From: Bacillota bacterium
GTDB lineage: Bacteria; Bacillota; Clostridia; Acetivibrionales; DSM-1351
NCBI GenBank assembly: GCA_023400235.1
Contig: JAEXFI010000019.1
Coordinates: forward strand, 1-64,000
Direction of reading: 5' to 3'
Length of the DNA stretch: 64,000 nucleotides
The translations under genes and the position numbers were made by a program. Under the pieces are notes generated by a model. That model had not been told where the DNA came from. It made no database searches and saw only the letters and a program-made list of their open reading frames with translations. This document shows positions 18,224 to 26,258 of the stretch, piece after piece; the stretch's first letter is position 1; every line of letters starts with the position of its first letter.

Positions 18224-18258
18224 AAACTGTGCATGCGATTCTCTCGCACACAGCTTTC
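18224..18258 (-). ncRNA. group II intron domain V
   Basis: On the minus strand a 35-base hairpin begins GAAAGCTGTGTGCGA and closes with TCGCATGCACAGTTT. It has the AGC catalytic triad, a tetraloop-like tip and a two-base bulge on the 3' side, as in intron domain V. It lies about 25 bases downstream of the reverse transcriptase stop. Confidence 0.8.
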
Positions 18259-18284
18259 CGATATTCTTCTTCCTTCAGCATTCG

Positions 18285-19580
18285 CTAAACCTCAAGTTTT
18301 TGTAATCCGTTTCCATAAATAATCTTTCGAACCTTTGAAATGCCTGCATGTCGCCTGTTATTCTGCGTTTTGTAGTTATACCACAATGTAAATTTCTTTA
18401 TGATATACCAATCCATTTTGTTAAGTTGTTGAGCTGCATTCTTTAATCCATAATAGTTTCTCATTCCAATTATCTTCGGGTTAAGAATTTCTATCATCTT
18501 GTGTACGTCCAGCAACAACGTTGCCCTGCTGGCAAATACATTTTTAATGTTATCCCTCATCTTCTGCATAGCTTTCTTTGATGGGTACTGGTGCGTTTCA
18601 TTAAACCACTGCCCACTTGTGGTCTCTGTTTTCTTTCTCCTATGATGGAATCCCAGAAAATCAAAGCCTTCCTTTCCATCCCACATGCTAGTCAATTTAG
18701 TCTTTTCAGAATGTAGTTCGAGTTCTAATCTTTCCATAATGGATGTTACAGCTTTAAGTGCATGCGCTGCATCTTTCTTTGTCCTGCATATTACTACGAA
18801 ATCATCACAATATCTTATGAGTTTCCCAAGGTGTTTGTAGTGGTACTCCCACTTACAGTCCAGGTAATGGAGATATATGTTTGCCAAAAGTGGCGATATT
18901 ACCCCGCCTTGCGGACTCCCAAGGTCACTTTCAGCATATTCTCCATTTTCCATTACTCCTGCCTTTAACCATTTCCATATCATTTTAAGAATCTTTCTGT
19001 CTGATATCCTTTGTTTTACCATCAGCATTAATTTCTCATGGTTTATGTTGTTAAAATATCCTTTGATATCAGCATCTACTATCCACCATCCCTTTTTGGC
19101 AGTATCCTTACGAATTCTGTCCAGCGCTTGGTGTGCACTCCTTTTGGGTCTAAATCCATAGGAGCATTCTTTAAAGTCAGCTTCAAATATTGGTTCTATT
19201 ACTATCTTTACCGCCATCTGTATAACTCTGTCTTTAATGATAGGTATACCTAGTGGTCGTTTTTCTGTTTTACCTTTAGGTATGTAGGTTCTTCTTACTG
19301 GTTTTGGGTGGTATTTTCCTTCTCTTAATTCCTGTTGTATTTCTAGTATAAACTTTTCCAGTCCATACACCTCTACATCAGCAATTGTTATCTTGTCGAT
19401 ACCGCCTGCCCCACCGTTGGCTTTTACTCTTTTCCACGCTTCCATTAGTACATCTTTTCGATATACTTTATCATGGAGTGCATGAAACTTTCTCTTGCTG
19501 TTTAACTTGGCTGCAAGGTATAGATTCCTTTGAAGTTTTCGAACTTTTTCTATGGTGTTGTTAGCCTTTTGGGCATTCAC
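18285..19580 (-). CDS. ltrA: group II intron reverse transcriptase/maturase
   Basis: This 431-residue protein copies the intron into DNA and helps it splice. Reverse transcriptase blocks are all present: NGGAGGIDKI (residues 55-64), RPLGIP (108-113), ECSYGFRPKRSAH (138-150), DADIKGYFNNI (169-179), SPQGGVISPLL (222-232) and YCDD (257-260) in place of the commoner YADD. A thumb/maturase domain X fills the C-terminal third. There is no HNH endonuclease or DNA-binding domain, and the length fits class C intron proteins. A gaggaggt site lies about 12 bases before the ATG. The frame is intact, so the intron may be active. Confidence 0.93.
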   Translation of the reverse strand: MNAQKANNTIEKVRKLQRNLYLAAKLNSKRKFHALHDKVYRKDVLMEAWKRVKANGGAGGIDKITIADVEVYGLEKFILEIQQELREGKYHPKPVRRTYIPKGKTEKRPLGIPIIKDRVIQMAVKIVIEPIFEADFKECSYGFRPKRSAHQALDRIRKDTAKKGWWIVDADIKGYFNNINHEKLMLMVKQRISDRKILKMIWKWLKAGVMENGEYAESDLGSPQGGVISPLLANIYLHYLDCKWEYHYKHLGKLIRYCDDFVVICRTKKDAAHALKAVTSIMERLELELHSEKTKLTSMWDGKEGFDFLGFHHRRKKTETTSGQWFNETHQYPSKKAMQKMRDNIKNVFASRATLLLDVHKMIEILNPKIIGMRNYYGLKNAAQQLNKMDWYIIKKFTLWYNYKTQNNRRHAGISKVRKIIYGNGLQKLEV

Positions 19581-20118
19581 TCGCTCTTACCTCCTCTAGA
19601 ATTCTTGAATAAAGCAGAGTTCCTTCCCTAATTACAGTTTTGTTGTCTGTAATATCATTGGTAGTATGAACTCCTCCGACTCCCTCTTTGCAAGATATCA
19701 ACTTCACTTATTCAGCTTATATGACTCTTCTCTACAGCTATAACTGTGCAAAGTAGGGTCTCTCCAGTTCCGAAAACACACTTTCAATACATACCGATTC
19801 CCATACACCGAGGGATTCTTCGATGGTGCTATCCAAGCTCTTCCCATCTTCCATGGTCTTCGCCCATTTTGCCAAGGCTCGACTTCCCTTATTACTCTGT
19901 AAACCAGAGACCTTTTTGACGATGCGGCAGAATTCACTTTATGTTACGGTCTGCATTTTCGCTCGCCCTGCTGTTTAGGCAGGTACTTTATCCTCCCGCT
20001 CAGCACATATCATTGCTGTTATGCACCGGGATTAGCTAACGGGCTTCTTGGTAATTACCCGTGCCGGACTTGCACCGGCAAGTGTGTTCCAGCTTCGCTG
20101 GACGCACACAAAATAAAA

Positions 20119-20142
20119 GACGTGAAAGATAGCCTCCACGTC
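20119..20142 (-). terminator. leader terminator of recombinase 2, target of the intron
   Basis: Arms gacgtg and cacgtc (20119-20124, 20137-20142) form a hairpin, followed on the minus strand by TTTTATTTT and then directly by the intron 5' end. Its place between R4 and recombinase 2 equals that of the hairpins before recombinases 1 and 3. Confidence 0.72.
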
Positions 20143-20197
20143 AAAAACATTTTTCATATCAATACTCGTAAGCTCCTGCTATATCAACGTTTCAGGT

Positions 20198-20278
20198 TTT
20201 GCAACAGGATTATTACCTCCACATGCCTTGAGTAGACAAAAAAGATATCGTACCCCTCTGGTATCCCCTTGATAGCCG
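20198..20278. repeat. att-like repeat R4
   Basis: Shares ttgcaacagga, acatgccttgag, caaaaaagat and cctctggtatcccctt with the other copies. On the minus strand it reads openly as IKGIPEGYDIFFVYSRH and then VEVIILLQNLKR, the same layout as R3. It lies between the SIR2 module and the intron/recombinase 2 module. Confidence 0.82.
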
Positions 20279-20301
20279 GATGTATTTCTGTGAAACACCG
20301 A

Positions 20302-20745
20302 CTACTGCACAAAACGCCAGCGCAAGCTATAAGCTGATATCCAAGTACCTTTGTACTTATCCCACTCTTCAATCTCATCATTGCAAAAGAATACTGAGGC
20401 ATCTTTTACAATGAGTGATGTAGCTGAGACATCTGCCGTGTAGTTGTTACCGACAGGCTGTAAATTAAGTACTGTTACACCATTAGCTATCAAAGCATAT
20501 GGTCACTTACGAATGTCAGCCACGGGATACATTGAACGGTCAGGATTGACATAAGCACCGATTGTATAACTTAGAGTTTTAAGAACTGAATCATAAAAGA
20601 AATAGGCACTTTTTAATAGGCTATTGCATCTTCTGGATCTCAACGATGTCCATCCGCTCGTCTCGAAGGCAACAGCCTTGTTTTCAAAAATGCTTCCTTT
20701 ATAAAACATGGTATTCCCATTGAGCAACTCAGTTAGAATAGACAC
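20302..20745 (-). pseudogene. broken gene of unknown function with in-frame TGA
   Basis: On the minus strand one frame runs from a GTG at 20745 to a TAG at 20302 (147 codons) and is broken only by a TGA at 20505-20503. Both halves look protein-like: ETSGWTSLRSRRC and YTIGAYVNPDRSMYP before the stop, NLQPVGNNYTADVSA and WDKYKGTWISAYSLRW after it. The family is not recognised. The gene has no clear ribosome-binding site and follows the SIR2 gene by about 40 bases, so it is probably a decayed cargo gene. Its end lies 23 bases from R4. Confidence 0.5.
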
Positions 20746-20786
20746 AGATATTATTCTTAATAGTCATGCAATAGCCTGACAGATAA

Positions 20787-22400
20787 TCACTCAAAATTCA
20801 ACTCTTGTAGAGCTTTAACTGTCTCATAAATACCTTCAACCACTTCTTTGGCCATTTTCCTTGTCACTGTAAAATTTGTCGAGTGCACAACCACATTTCG
20901 CATTGATACCCACTCCATCATTTTTATGGTATCATAGTCCGTTTGATCCCCTAATATTTTTATTAGTTGATTTAAAGATGCTGATGATCCCACCGCTACA
21001 TTTCTTATCTTTGATAATGCTTCTTTTAATTCTACTTCTAAAAGTCGAACTGCTGATATAACTGCAGCGTTATACTCTTTTAAATCAAATAGTCGCCTTG
21101 GCTCATTAAATAAATAAGTTGCAGTATCCTGTGATAATGAATATTCAGACAAAAAATCTTCTATTCCATTTATAAGATGTTCTAGTTTTTTATCAAAGTC
21201 ACCAAATAACAATCTGTTTACAGATATATCAATGCCACTAGTCGCTATTTGCTCAGAGGAGATTACTAAATGAGGGATTTTTACTTCATTTATAATACCG
21301 TACTCCATTGAAATATTAGAACTAATCATTGTAGTATCAATAATAGCTATGCTCGATTTCTGTATTAACGTATTAATCTTAGCACTAATATTATCTCCTG
21401 GTAAAACATATTCATCTGCCGATACAGGAACCATTCCCAATCTTTCAACTATCGGGAAAATATATTTTTTGTAAAGAGATAATCTTTCATATGGCACACT
21501 AAAAAAGCACATTTGGCCAATATTACCTCCCGAATATTTTAATATACCTATAGCATCTTCATTAGAAGTCTTCATATTCGAACTATTTTTTTCGTTCCAA
21601 TAAACAAGCAACTCATTAAATAACGTTGTATATATTGTAGGGTAATCGGATTTTTTTCCAGGCAAATTAATCACCTTTATTCCCCTTCTTCTGAATCTTG
21701 TTATGTCATTTTCAGATGCAGAAACCGCTAATACATATCCTATACGTCTTAGAGAATTTAATCTGCTACTAATAATATTCCATATCATTCTTATATCAGG
21801 ATCATTTAAGCTATATCCTATAAGTAATGGTGTTCTTGTTATTAGCAGATTGGCAATATATGTACATAAAAGCGGATTGCTCGATATAAAAGTATCATAA
21901 TCATTTTCTGTCACAACCATTTTCGCAGGCTCATTAAAATCTCCGTGCATTTTTATTATAGTTGTCTTTTCATTGAAATACGTTGAAAGTCTATCTTCAT
22001 TTGCTATAACATGATATGGCTTCCCTTTTTTAGCATATAATTCGCTAAATGCAGTTTCTAATAGGAAATCAAAATTTGTTGTGCAAATCAAGTCAAAATA
22101 TAGTTTGCAAAAAGATAAATGGCAATCACCAGGTGATATCGCATTTATATTTAGTTCTTTAGCAAGTATTTCAATCAAATTTGCTCTAGAATATTCATTT
22201 TCATAATGAGAAAGAGCTTCAACAGCATTGTCATATTGATAATCCCGGAAGTAACCTGAAACTTTTTTCCCCAATTCATTCCAATCTGGAATGGGCTTGT
22301 TCGAATTCGCATTTTTAGAAAACCCTGCACCAATAAAAGGGATACATCTATTACTTATTATGTCTTCAAGCAAAGAATTTGGCAAATAATCGATATACAT
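20787..22400 (-). CDS. SIR2 / TIR-or-NDT-like / HEPN three-domain protein, candidate defence effector
   Basis: A 537-residue protein with three visible parts. Residues 15-270 are a SIR2-type NAD-binding domain: PFIGAGFSKN (21-30), CTTNFD (106-111), MHGD with the catalytic-type His152, and GYSLNDPDI. Residues 295-385 look like a TIR-like or deoxyribosyltransferase-like fold, with DTTMISSNISMEYGI (E366) and PHLVIS matching the pattern seen in nucleotide-acting TIR-like proteins. Residues 435-537 form a HEPN-like helical domain with RNVVVH (R501, N502, H506). SIR2 and TIR domains deplete NAD in known abortive defence, and HEPN domains often cut RNA; the joint function is inferred. A ggagg site sets the ATG. 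The gene is the main cargo between R5 and R4. Confidence 0.8.
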   Translation of the reverse strand: MYIDYLPNSLLEDIISNRCIPFIGAGFSKNANSNKPIPDWNELGKKVSGYFRDYQYDNAVEALSHYENEYSRANLIEILAKELNINAISPGDCHLSFCKLYFDLICTTNFDFLLETAFSELYAKKGKPYHVIANEDRLSTYFNEKTTIIKMHGDFNEPAKMVVTENDYDTFISSNPLLCTYIANLLITRTPLLIGYSLNDPDIRMIWNIISSRLNSLRRIGYVLAVSASENDITRFRRRGIKVINLPGKKSDYPTIYTTLFNELLVYWNEKNSSNMKTSNEDAIGILKYSGGNIGQMCFFSVPYERLSLYKKYIFPIVERLGMVPVSADEYVLPGDNISAKINTLIQKSSIAIIDTTMISSNISMEYGIINEVKIPHLVISSEQIATSGIDISVNRLLFGDFDKKLEHLINGIEDFLSEYSLSQDTATYLFNEPRRLFDLKEYNAAVISAVRLLEVELKEALSKIRNVAVGSSASLNQLIKILGDQTDYDTIKMMEWVSMRNVVVHSTNFTVTRKMAKEVVEGIYETVKALQELNFE

Positions 22401-23314
22401 CTTAAACCTCCATATAAAGGGCTGGCCTTATCACATTATCGTATACCTATAAGATTTTTCTATTTGCAGAGGAGTATTTATAGAAATGAACGCCTTATAT
22501 TGCAACACAAAGTACATACCCCTTTGCATATTATGTATCGCACTTCTTATATTTTACCCCGGAGTAAAATAAGTTCCCTCAGACTAATCATCACTACAAA
22601 AAATACACGTCCATTTCTATCACGATCACCCTAAAATCTTTAATTTATCAAGATTTCCGCTCCAGTAGTACCACTCATTTTAACGTTCGTTGTGCATACA
22701 ATTCTGAAGACCATAGCATTTGGTATCCCCTTGGCGTAGGGTGCATTTTACGATAATTCATTGCGTCAGCCTGATTTTTTAGCCACATACCATGCCTTTA
22801 TTATAGCACGTTTGATCGCTGTTTTGCAGTATGCTGGTAAAAATCTCATTCATGATATTCATAAGGATCTTTGCAGGAAACCACCTTATAGCTAATACTG
22901 TTAATATTAAAATTTGTTTTATCAATTCTTTTAGGTGTTAAACTTGTATAATTATTTAACTTATCATTTCATCATTTCCAATTTTTTTGAATGCTTTTAC
23001 CTTTGTTGAAATCAAATTTTCCTTATTAATTTCTAAAAATTGAGTATATACAGTATATAAAATCCATACATTATCCTTGCATTTAGTAAGTACTACTAAA
23101 ATGTCAGCTCCAATACTGATGTTATTTAGAAAACACAAGTATCCAATATTATTTTAGTATTGCTATCAAAGGATTTCATAAGCAATTATCCTTTCAATCT
23201 GAAAACTATACTACTTTTCCGGACACAAATCATTACTTATGTAAGTTTATCCATACTTTTTTTAACACATCACTTATCACTAATGTTATGCTCTTTTCAA
23301 AAATCACCTATCTA
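22401..23314. other. gene-poor gap with half-repeat R5
   Basis: About 900 AT-rich bases between the SIR2 gene and recombinase 3. Apart from repeat R5 I see no supported gene. A 60-codon minus-strand frame at 22956-23138 has only a TTG start and no ribosome-binding site. The SIR2 promoter presumably lies within about 22410-22500, but no convincing box was found. Confidence 0.5.
22693..22753. repeat. att-like half-repeat R5
   Basis: Only the distal half is kept: ttggtatccccttggcg followed by tagggtgcatttt, which extends the match to R3 (tagggtatatttt) beyond the common core. The recombinase-side half with ttgcaacagga is absent. I infer a decayed module boundary between recombinase 3 and the SIR2 module. 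Confidence 0.6.
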
Positions 23315-24568
23315 TCAGGCTAATCCGCCTTCAAATTTCGCTCCGTCTTTACAACAAATAACAATAGATTTCTCTAAAACCTGTATCTTACCGACCTCAC
23401 TTCTAATTACATCTTCATCATAAACGCCGTTCTCACAAATCTTTTCACCTAAGACATTTTGAACCCATTTTTCATCTAGAGTGGGAGAATGGAGACAGAT
23501 ATTTTTGCCCTTTTCAATCCTCGTTGCACATCTCCAAACCACCTTACCCCGTTCTGTTCGTCTCCGATATGAGGCGCCGCAGTCGCCACACACAAGAAGA
23601 TTTCCTAGAAGATATTTTCCATTATATTTGCTGGTACTGGATTCCGCTGTGCCATCTTCTTTACGAATTAACCTTGCACGTCTAGACATTTCTTCCTGAA
23701 CCTTGTCGAATGTCTCTAAAGTGATAATAGCTGGATGACTATTCGTTTTATAGTAACGATCTCTTTGACCAGTATTAATGCTTTTTCTACCTGTTATAAA
23801 ATCTTCTGTATATGTTTTTTGCAGTAGAGAATCACCCTTATATTTCTCGTTCTTCAGGATCTTTTGAATAACAGCTGTTGCCCATGATTCTTTCCCTGTA
23901 GCGGTTTTAATCTGATGTTTTTCCAGATACTCTTTTATTTGTTGCAGTGTGCTGCCTTCCAAATACAACTGATAGATTTTCCTTATGATGTCGGCTTCTT
24001 CCGGCACGGCTATCCATTCTTCATTGTCACGTTTGTACCCCATAGGTATTTTGCCGGCAAAGTCATCTCCTTTTTCAAATTTGCGTTTGTATCCCCACTG
24101 AACGTTTTCACTCAAATTACGACTTTCTTCCTGCGCCAAAACTCCATTAAATGCAATATCTATTTCTTTTTCTTCTTCAATTGAATTCAAATCTTCCTTT
24201 TCAAAATAGATATTTATGCCTCTTGCTTTTAAACTTTGGATAATTGTTAGCGTATCTAATACATTTCTAGATAATCTGCTGATAGACTTGGTAATGATAT
24301 AATCAATTTCACCACGATAGGCATTCTGAAGCATCGCATCCAAACCATTTCGTTTCTCTTTTCTAAGTCCACTTTCGTAATCATAAAATACACCTGTGAA
24401 ATCCCATTCGGGATTCGTTTGAATTAACTCGGTATAATACCTGATTTGAAGGTCTATACTGCTTTGCTGGCTTTCACGATCGGTACTAACCCTGCAATAT
24501 GCCGCGACCTTTAAGTTTCCGGTATTTTTCAAAGAGTTTCTGGCTTGGATAAACGTAATCTTTTTCAT
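23315..24568 (-). CDS. serine recombinase 3, adjacent to rlmD
   Basis: A 417-residue serine recombinase with Ser28 in AAYCRVST, SISRLSRN, a recombinase domain and a zinc ribbon (LLVCGDCGASYRRR). It is a close paralogue of recombinase 1, but the C-terminal 45 residues differ. Repeat R6, which is also the end of rlmD, lies 118 bases upstream, so this is the most recently placed module in a stacking model. No cargo gene is seen between it and R5, which suggests a minimal or eroded element. It may integrate at the GGCAT core of the repeats. The ribosome-binding site (aaggaga) is good. Confidence 0.93.
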   Translation of the reverse strand: MKKITFIQARNSLKNTGNLKVAAYCRVSTDRESQQSSIDLQIRYYTELIQTNPEWDFTGVFYDYESGLRKEKRNGLDAMLQNAYRGEIDYIITKSISRLSRNVLDTLTIIQSLKARGINIYFEKEDLNSIEEEKEIDIAFNGVLAQEESRNLSENVQWGYKRKFEKGDDFAGKIPMGYKRDNEEWIAVPEEADIIRKIYQLYLEGSTLQQIKEYLEKHQIKTATGKESWATAVIQKILKNEKYKGDSLLQKTYTEDFITGRKSINTGQRDRYYKTNSHPAIITLETFDKVQEEMSRRARLIRKEDGTAESSTSKYNGKYLLGNLLVCGDCGASYRRRTERGKVVWRCATRIEKGKNICLHSPTLDEKWVQNVLGEKICENGVYDEDVIRSEVGKIQVLEKSIVICCKDGAKFEGGLA

Positions 24569-24615
24569 AAAAATATTCTCCTTATTGCTAAAATTTTTCA
24601 GTTACTCAAAGAAAA

Positions 24616-24641
24616 AAGAACGCAAAAGCAAAACTGCTCTT
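24616..24641 (-). terminator. leader terminator of recombinase 3
   Basis: On the minus strand AAGAGC pairs with GTTCTT, with one G-U pair, and is followed by TTTTTTC. It lies between the rlmD stop codon and recombinase 3, both on the same strand, so it would end rlmD transcripts before the recombinase. It is the weaker homologue of the hairpin at 13862. Confidence 0.55.
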
Positions 24642-24680
24642 ACGCTCAAGGTTTATTACTCATTTTCAATCATAAAAATT

Positions 24681-26090
24681 TTAACGTTGCAACAGGACTA
24701 CAACCTCTGAATGCCCCGTCCACGGAAACATATCCACCGGCTGGACTTCCTTCACCTCAAACCCCTTTTCACTGAGATACTTCAAATCCCGCGCCAGCGT
24801 GGACGGGTTACAGCTTACGTACACTATTCGGCTGGGCTGCATCTCAACCAGAGTGTTGAGCAGTACCTCGTCGCAGCCCTTCCGCGGCGGGTCTACCACT
24901 ACCACATCCGCCCTGATGCCCTGGGCGTATAACTGGGGAATGACCTTCTCAGCCTCTCCCACCATGAACTGCGTATTGGTTACATTGTTCAGCCCGGCGT
25001 TTTTCCTGGCATCAGCTATGGCGTCCGGCACAACCTCCACACCAATAACCCTCTTGGCCTTTTCAGAAAGAAACAGAGAAATTGTTCCTATCCCGCAGTA
25101 GAGGTCAAAAACAGTTTCACTTCCGGACAACTTCGCATACTCAAGGGCTTTTCGGTAAAGAACCTCCGTCTGGATGGGATTCACTTGAAAAAAGGACAGA
25201 GGTGAGATATTAAATTTGTATTTGCCTATGTAATCAGAGATAAAAGCCTGTCCAAACAGGCATATATTCTTATCCCCCAGGATTATATTGGTGTTTTTAG
25301 TGTTGACGTTCAGCATAATGCTCTTTATTTCCGGGTATTTTCCTGTTAGCATTTCCACCAGTATACGGTCCCCGGGCAGCTTGTTTCCGTTTATTACAAG
25401 AACCACCATGAGCTCATTGGTCTTAAAGCCCTTTCTGACCATAACATGTCTCAGGAGCCCTTTACCGGTTGCTTCATCGTAGATGGAGATTCCGCTGCCA
25501 TTGCAGAAATCTCTTACAAGGCCTCTTATTTCATTGCTCTCAGGAGGCTGGATATCACATTGGTCACTGTTTATAATGTTGTGGGACCTGCTTTCGTAAA
25601 AGCCTATCCTAACCTCATTGTCCTGCCTTCCTACGGGATATTGGACTTTGTTTCTGTATTTGTAGGGGCTGGACATGCCTATAGTATCAAGGACCTTTAC
25701 ATTTTCCAGACCTCCAATCCTCTTGAGGCTCTGTACAACAGTATCCTTCTTGAATTCAAGCTGTGCCGGGTAAGTCATATGCTGAACAGCACACCCGCCG
25801 CATTGTTCAAAAACCGGACAAAAGGGCTCCAGCCTATGAGGTGATGACTTATCCCCCCTAATAAGTCTTCCCACTGCGTAGCTTTTGGTCTGCCTGACTA
25901 TTTTTACCGTCACTGTTTCCCCGGGGAGAACTGTGTCTACAAACACCACAAAACCATCTATTTTCCCCACGCCCTGGCCTTCATGGGTCAGTCCTGTAAT
26001 CTCAAGCCTGTACGTTTTATCCTTTAAAAAAACCTTTTGAGTCTCCCGCTTCATACCTGTAATACCGCTGCCTTTCCTCGCATTCCCCAT
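24681..26090 (-). CDS. rlmD: 23S rRNA (uracil-5)-methyltransferase, RumA/RlmD family
   Basis: An S-adenosylmethionine-dependent enzyme that makes 5-methyluridine in 23S rRNA. It has an N-terminal TRAM domain, an iron-sulfur cluster motif CPVFEQCGGCAVQHM, the SAM site DLYCGIGTISLFL, VVDPPRKGC and the catalytic Cys in YVSCNPSTLARDL. The C-terminus PWTGHSEVVVLLQR lies inside repeat R6, and its last codons and stop are shared with the mobile repeats, so the present tail seems to be supplied by the inserted module. The start is uncertain: ATG at 26090 (used here) or 26054, each with a weak ribosome-binding site; a hydrophobic extension reaching a TTG at 26189 is unlikely. In Firmicutes this family can be the dual-site RlmCD. 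Confidence 0.92.
   Translation of the reverse strand: MGNARKGSGITGMKRETQKVFLKDKTYRLEITGLTHEGQGVGKIDGFVVFVDTVLPGETVTVKIVRQTKSYAVGRLIRGDKSSPHRLEPFCPVFEQCGGCAVQHMTYPAQLEFKKDTVVQSLKRIGGLENVKVLDTIGMSSPYKYRNKVQYPVGRQDNEVRIGFYESRSHNIINSDQCDIQPPESNEIRGLVRDFCNGSGISIYDEATGKGLLRHVMVRKGFKTNELMVVLVINGNKLPGDRILVEMLTGKYPEIKSIMLNVNTKNTNIILGDKNICLFGQAFISDYIGKYKFNISPLSFFQVNPIQTEVLYRKALEYAKLSGSETVFDLYCGIGTISLFLSEKAKRVIGVEVVPDAIADARKNAGLNNVTNTQFMVGEAEKVIPQLYAQGIRADVVVVDPPRKGCDEVLLNTLVEMQPSRIVYVSCNPSTLARDLKYLSEKGFEVKEVQPVDMFPWTGHSEVVVLLQR
24686..24715. repeat. att site R6 in the 3' end of rlmD
   Basis: The sequence gttgcaacaggactacaacc is identical to R3. It is followed by tctgaatgcc, where rlmD coding sequence continues, so this copy has the chromosomal gene instead of the ccttgag half. 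Left of it the leader of recombinase 3 matches the leader of recombinase 1. This makes R6 the junction between chromosome and island. Confidence 0.88.
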
Positions 26091-26258
26091 ACCCTCGGGA
26101 TTACTTCCTATAATTACCCATGATAACACAACCTGAATGCCTGCCGCAATCAAAATAAAGGCATATAGGAACTGCCGCCAGAGCTTCAAAAGCTATGCGA
26201 CAAGCTCCCATATGCCAGGATGCCTGTAATAAATATCCTTAAAAAGCCTATTTAATCC

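Larger units (their letters stand above)
18174..20109 (-). mobile_element. group II intron, class-C-like
   Basis: A self-splicing retroelement on the minus strand. The 5' end reads GTGTGCG at 20109, matching the GUGYG rule. Domain V is visible at 18224-18258 and domain VI at about 18183-18215 (tgggaaaa and ttttccca arms). The 3' end is either 18174 or 18179, where both candidates end in AC. Domain IV holds a reverse transcriptase without an endonuclease domain. The insertion lies directly after the T-tract of a terminator hairpin (20119-20142), the known target choice of class C introns. The region 19581-20108 is ribozyme, not protein. Confidence 0.88.

Noticed and set aside
19704..19937. 77-codon minus-strand ORF within the group II intron
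   Set aside because: It lies in the ribozyme domain I-III region upstream of the reverse transcriptase and has no ribosome-binding site or protein-like conservation; it is a chance frame in structured RNA.
20184..20402. 72-codon minus-strand ORF across R4
   Set aside because: Its second half is the conserved frame of the attachment repeat, the first half overlaps the broken gene in another frame, and there is no start signal; treated as part of the repeat.
20503..20505. The in-frame TGA as a selenocysteine codon
   Set aside because: No selenoprotein family is recognised, no convincing recoding hairpin follows, and the gene looks decayed; a nonsense mutation is simpler.
22956..23138. 60-codon minus-strand ORF in the gap before recombinase 3
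   Set aside because: Only a TTG start, no ribosome-binding site and no recognisable family; too weak to list as a gene.
2753..24715. R1-R6 as a CRISPR array
   Set aside because: The repeats are 2-9 kb apart, imperfect, and separated by genes rather than spacers; no cas gene is present.
25446..25844. 132-codon plus-strand ORF opposite rlmD
   Set aside because: It lies wholly within the clearly coding rlmD frame on the other strand and has no family resemblance.
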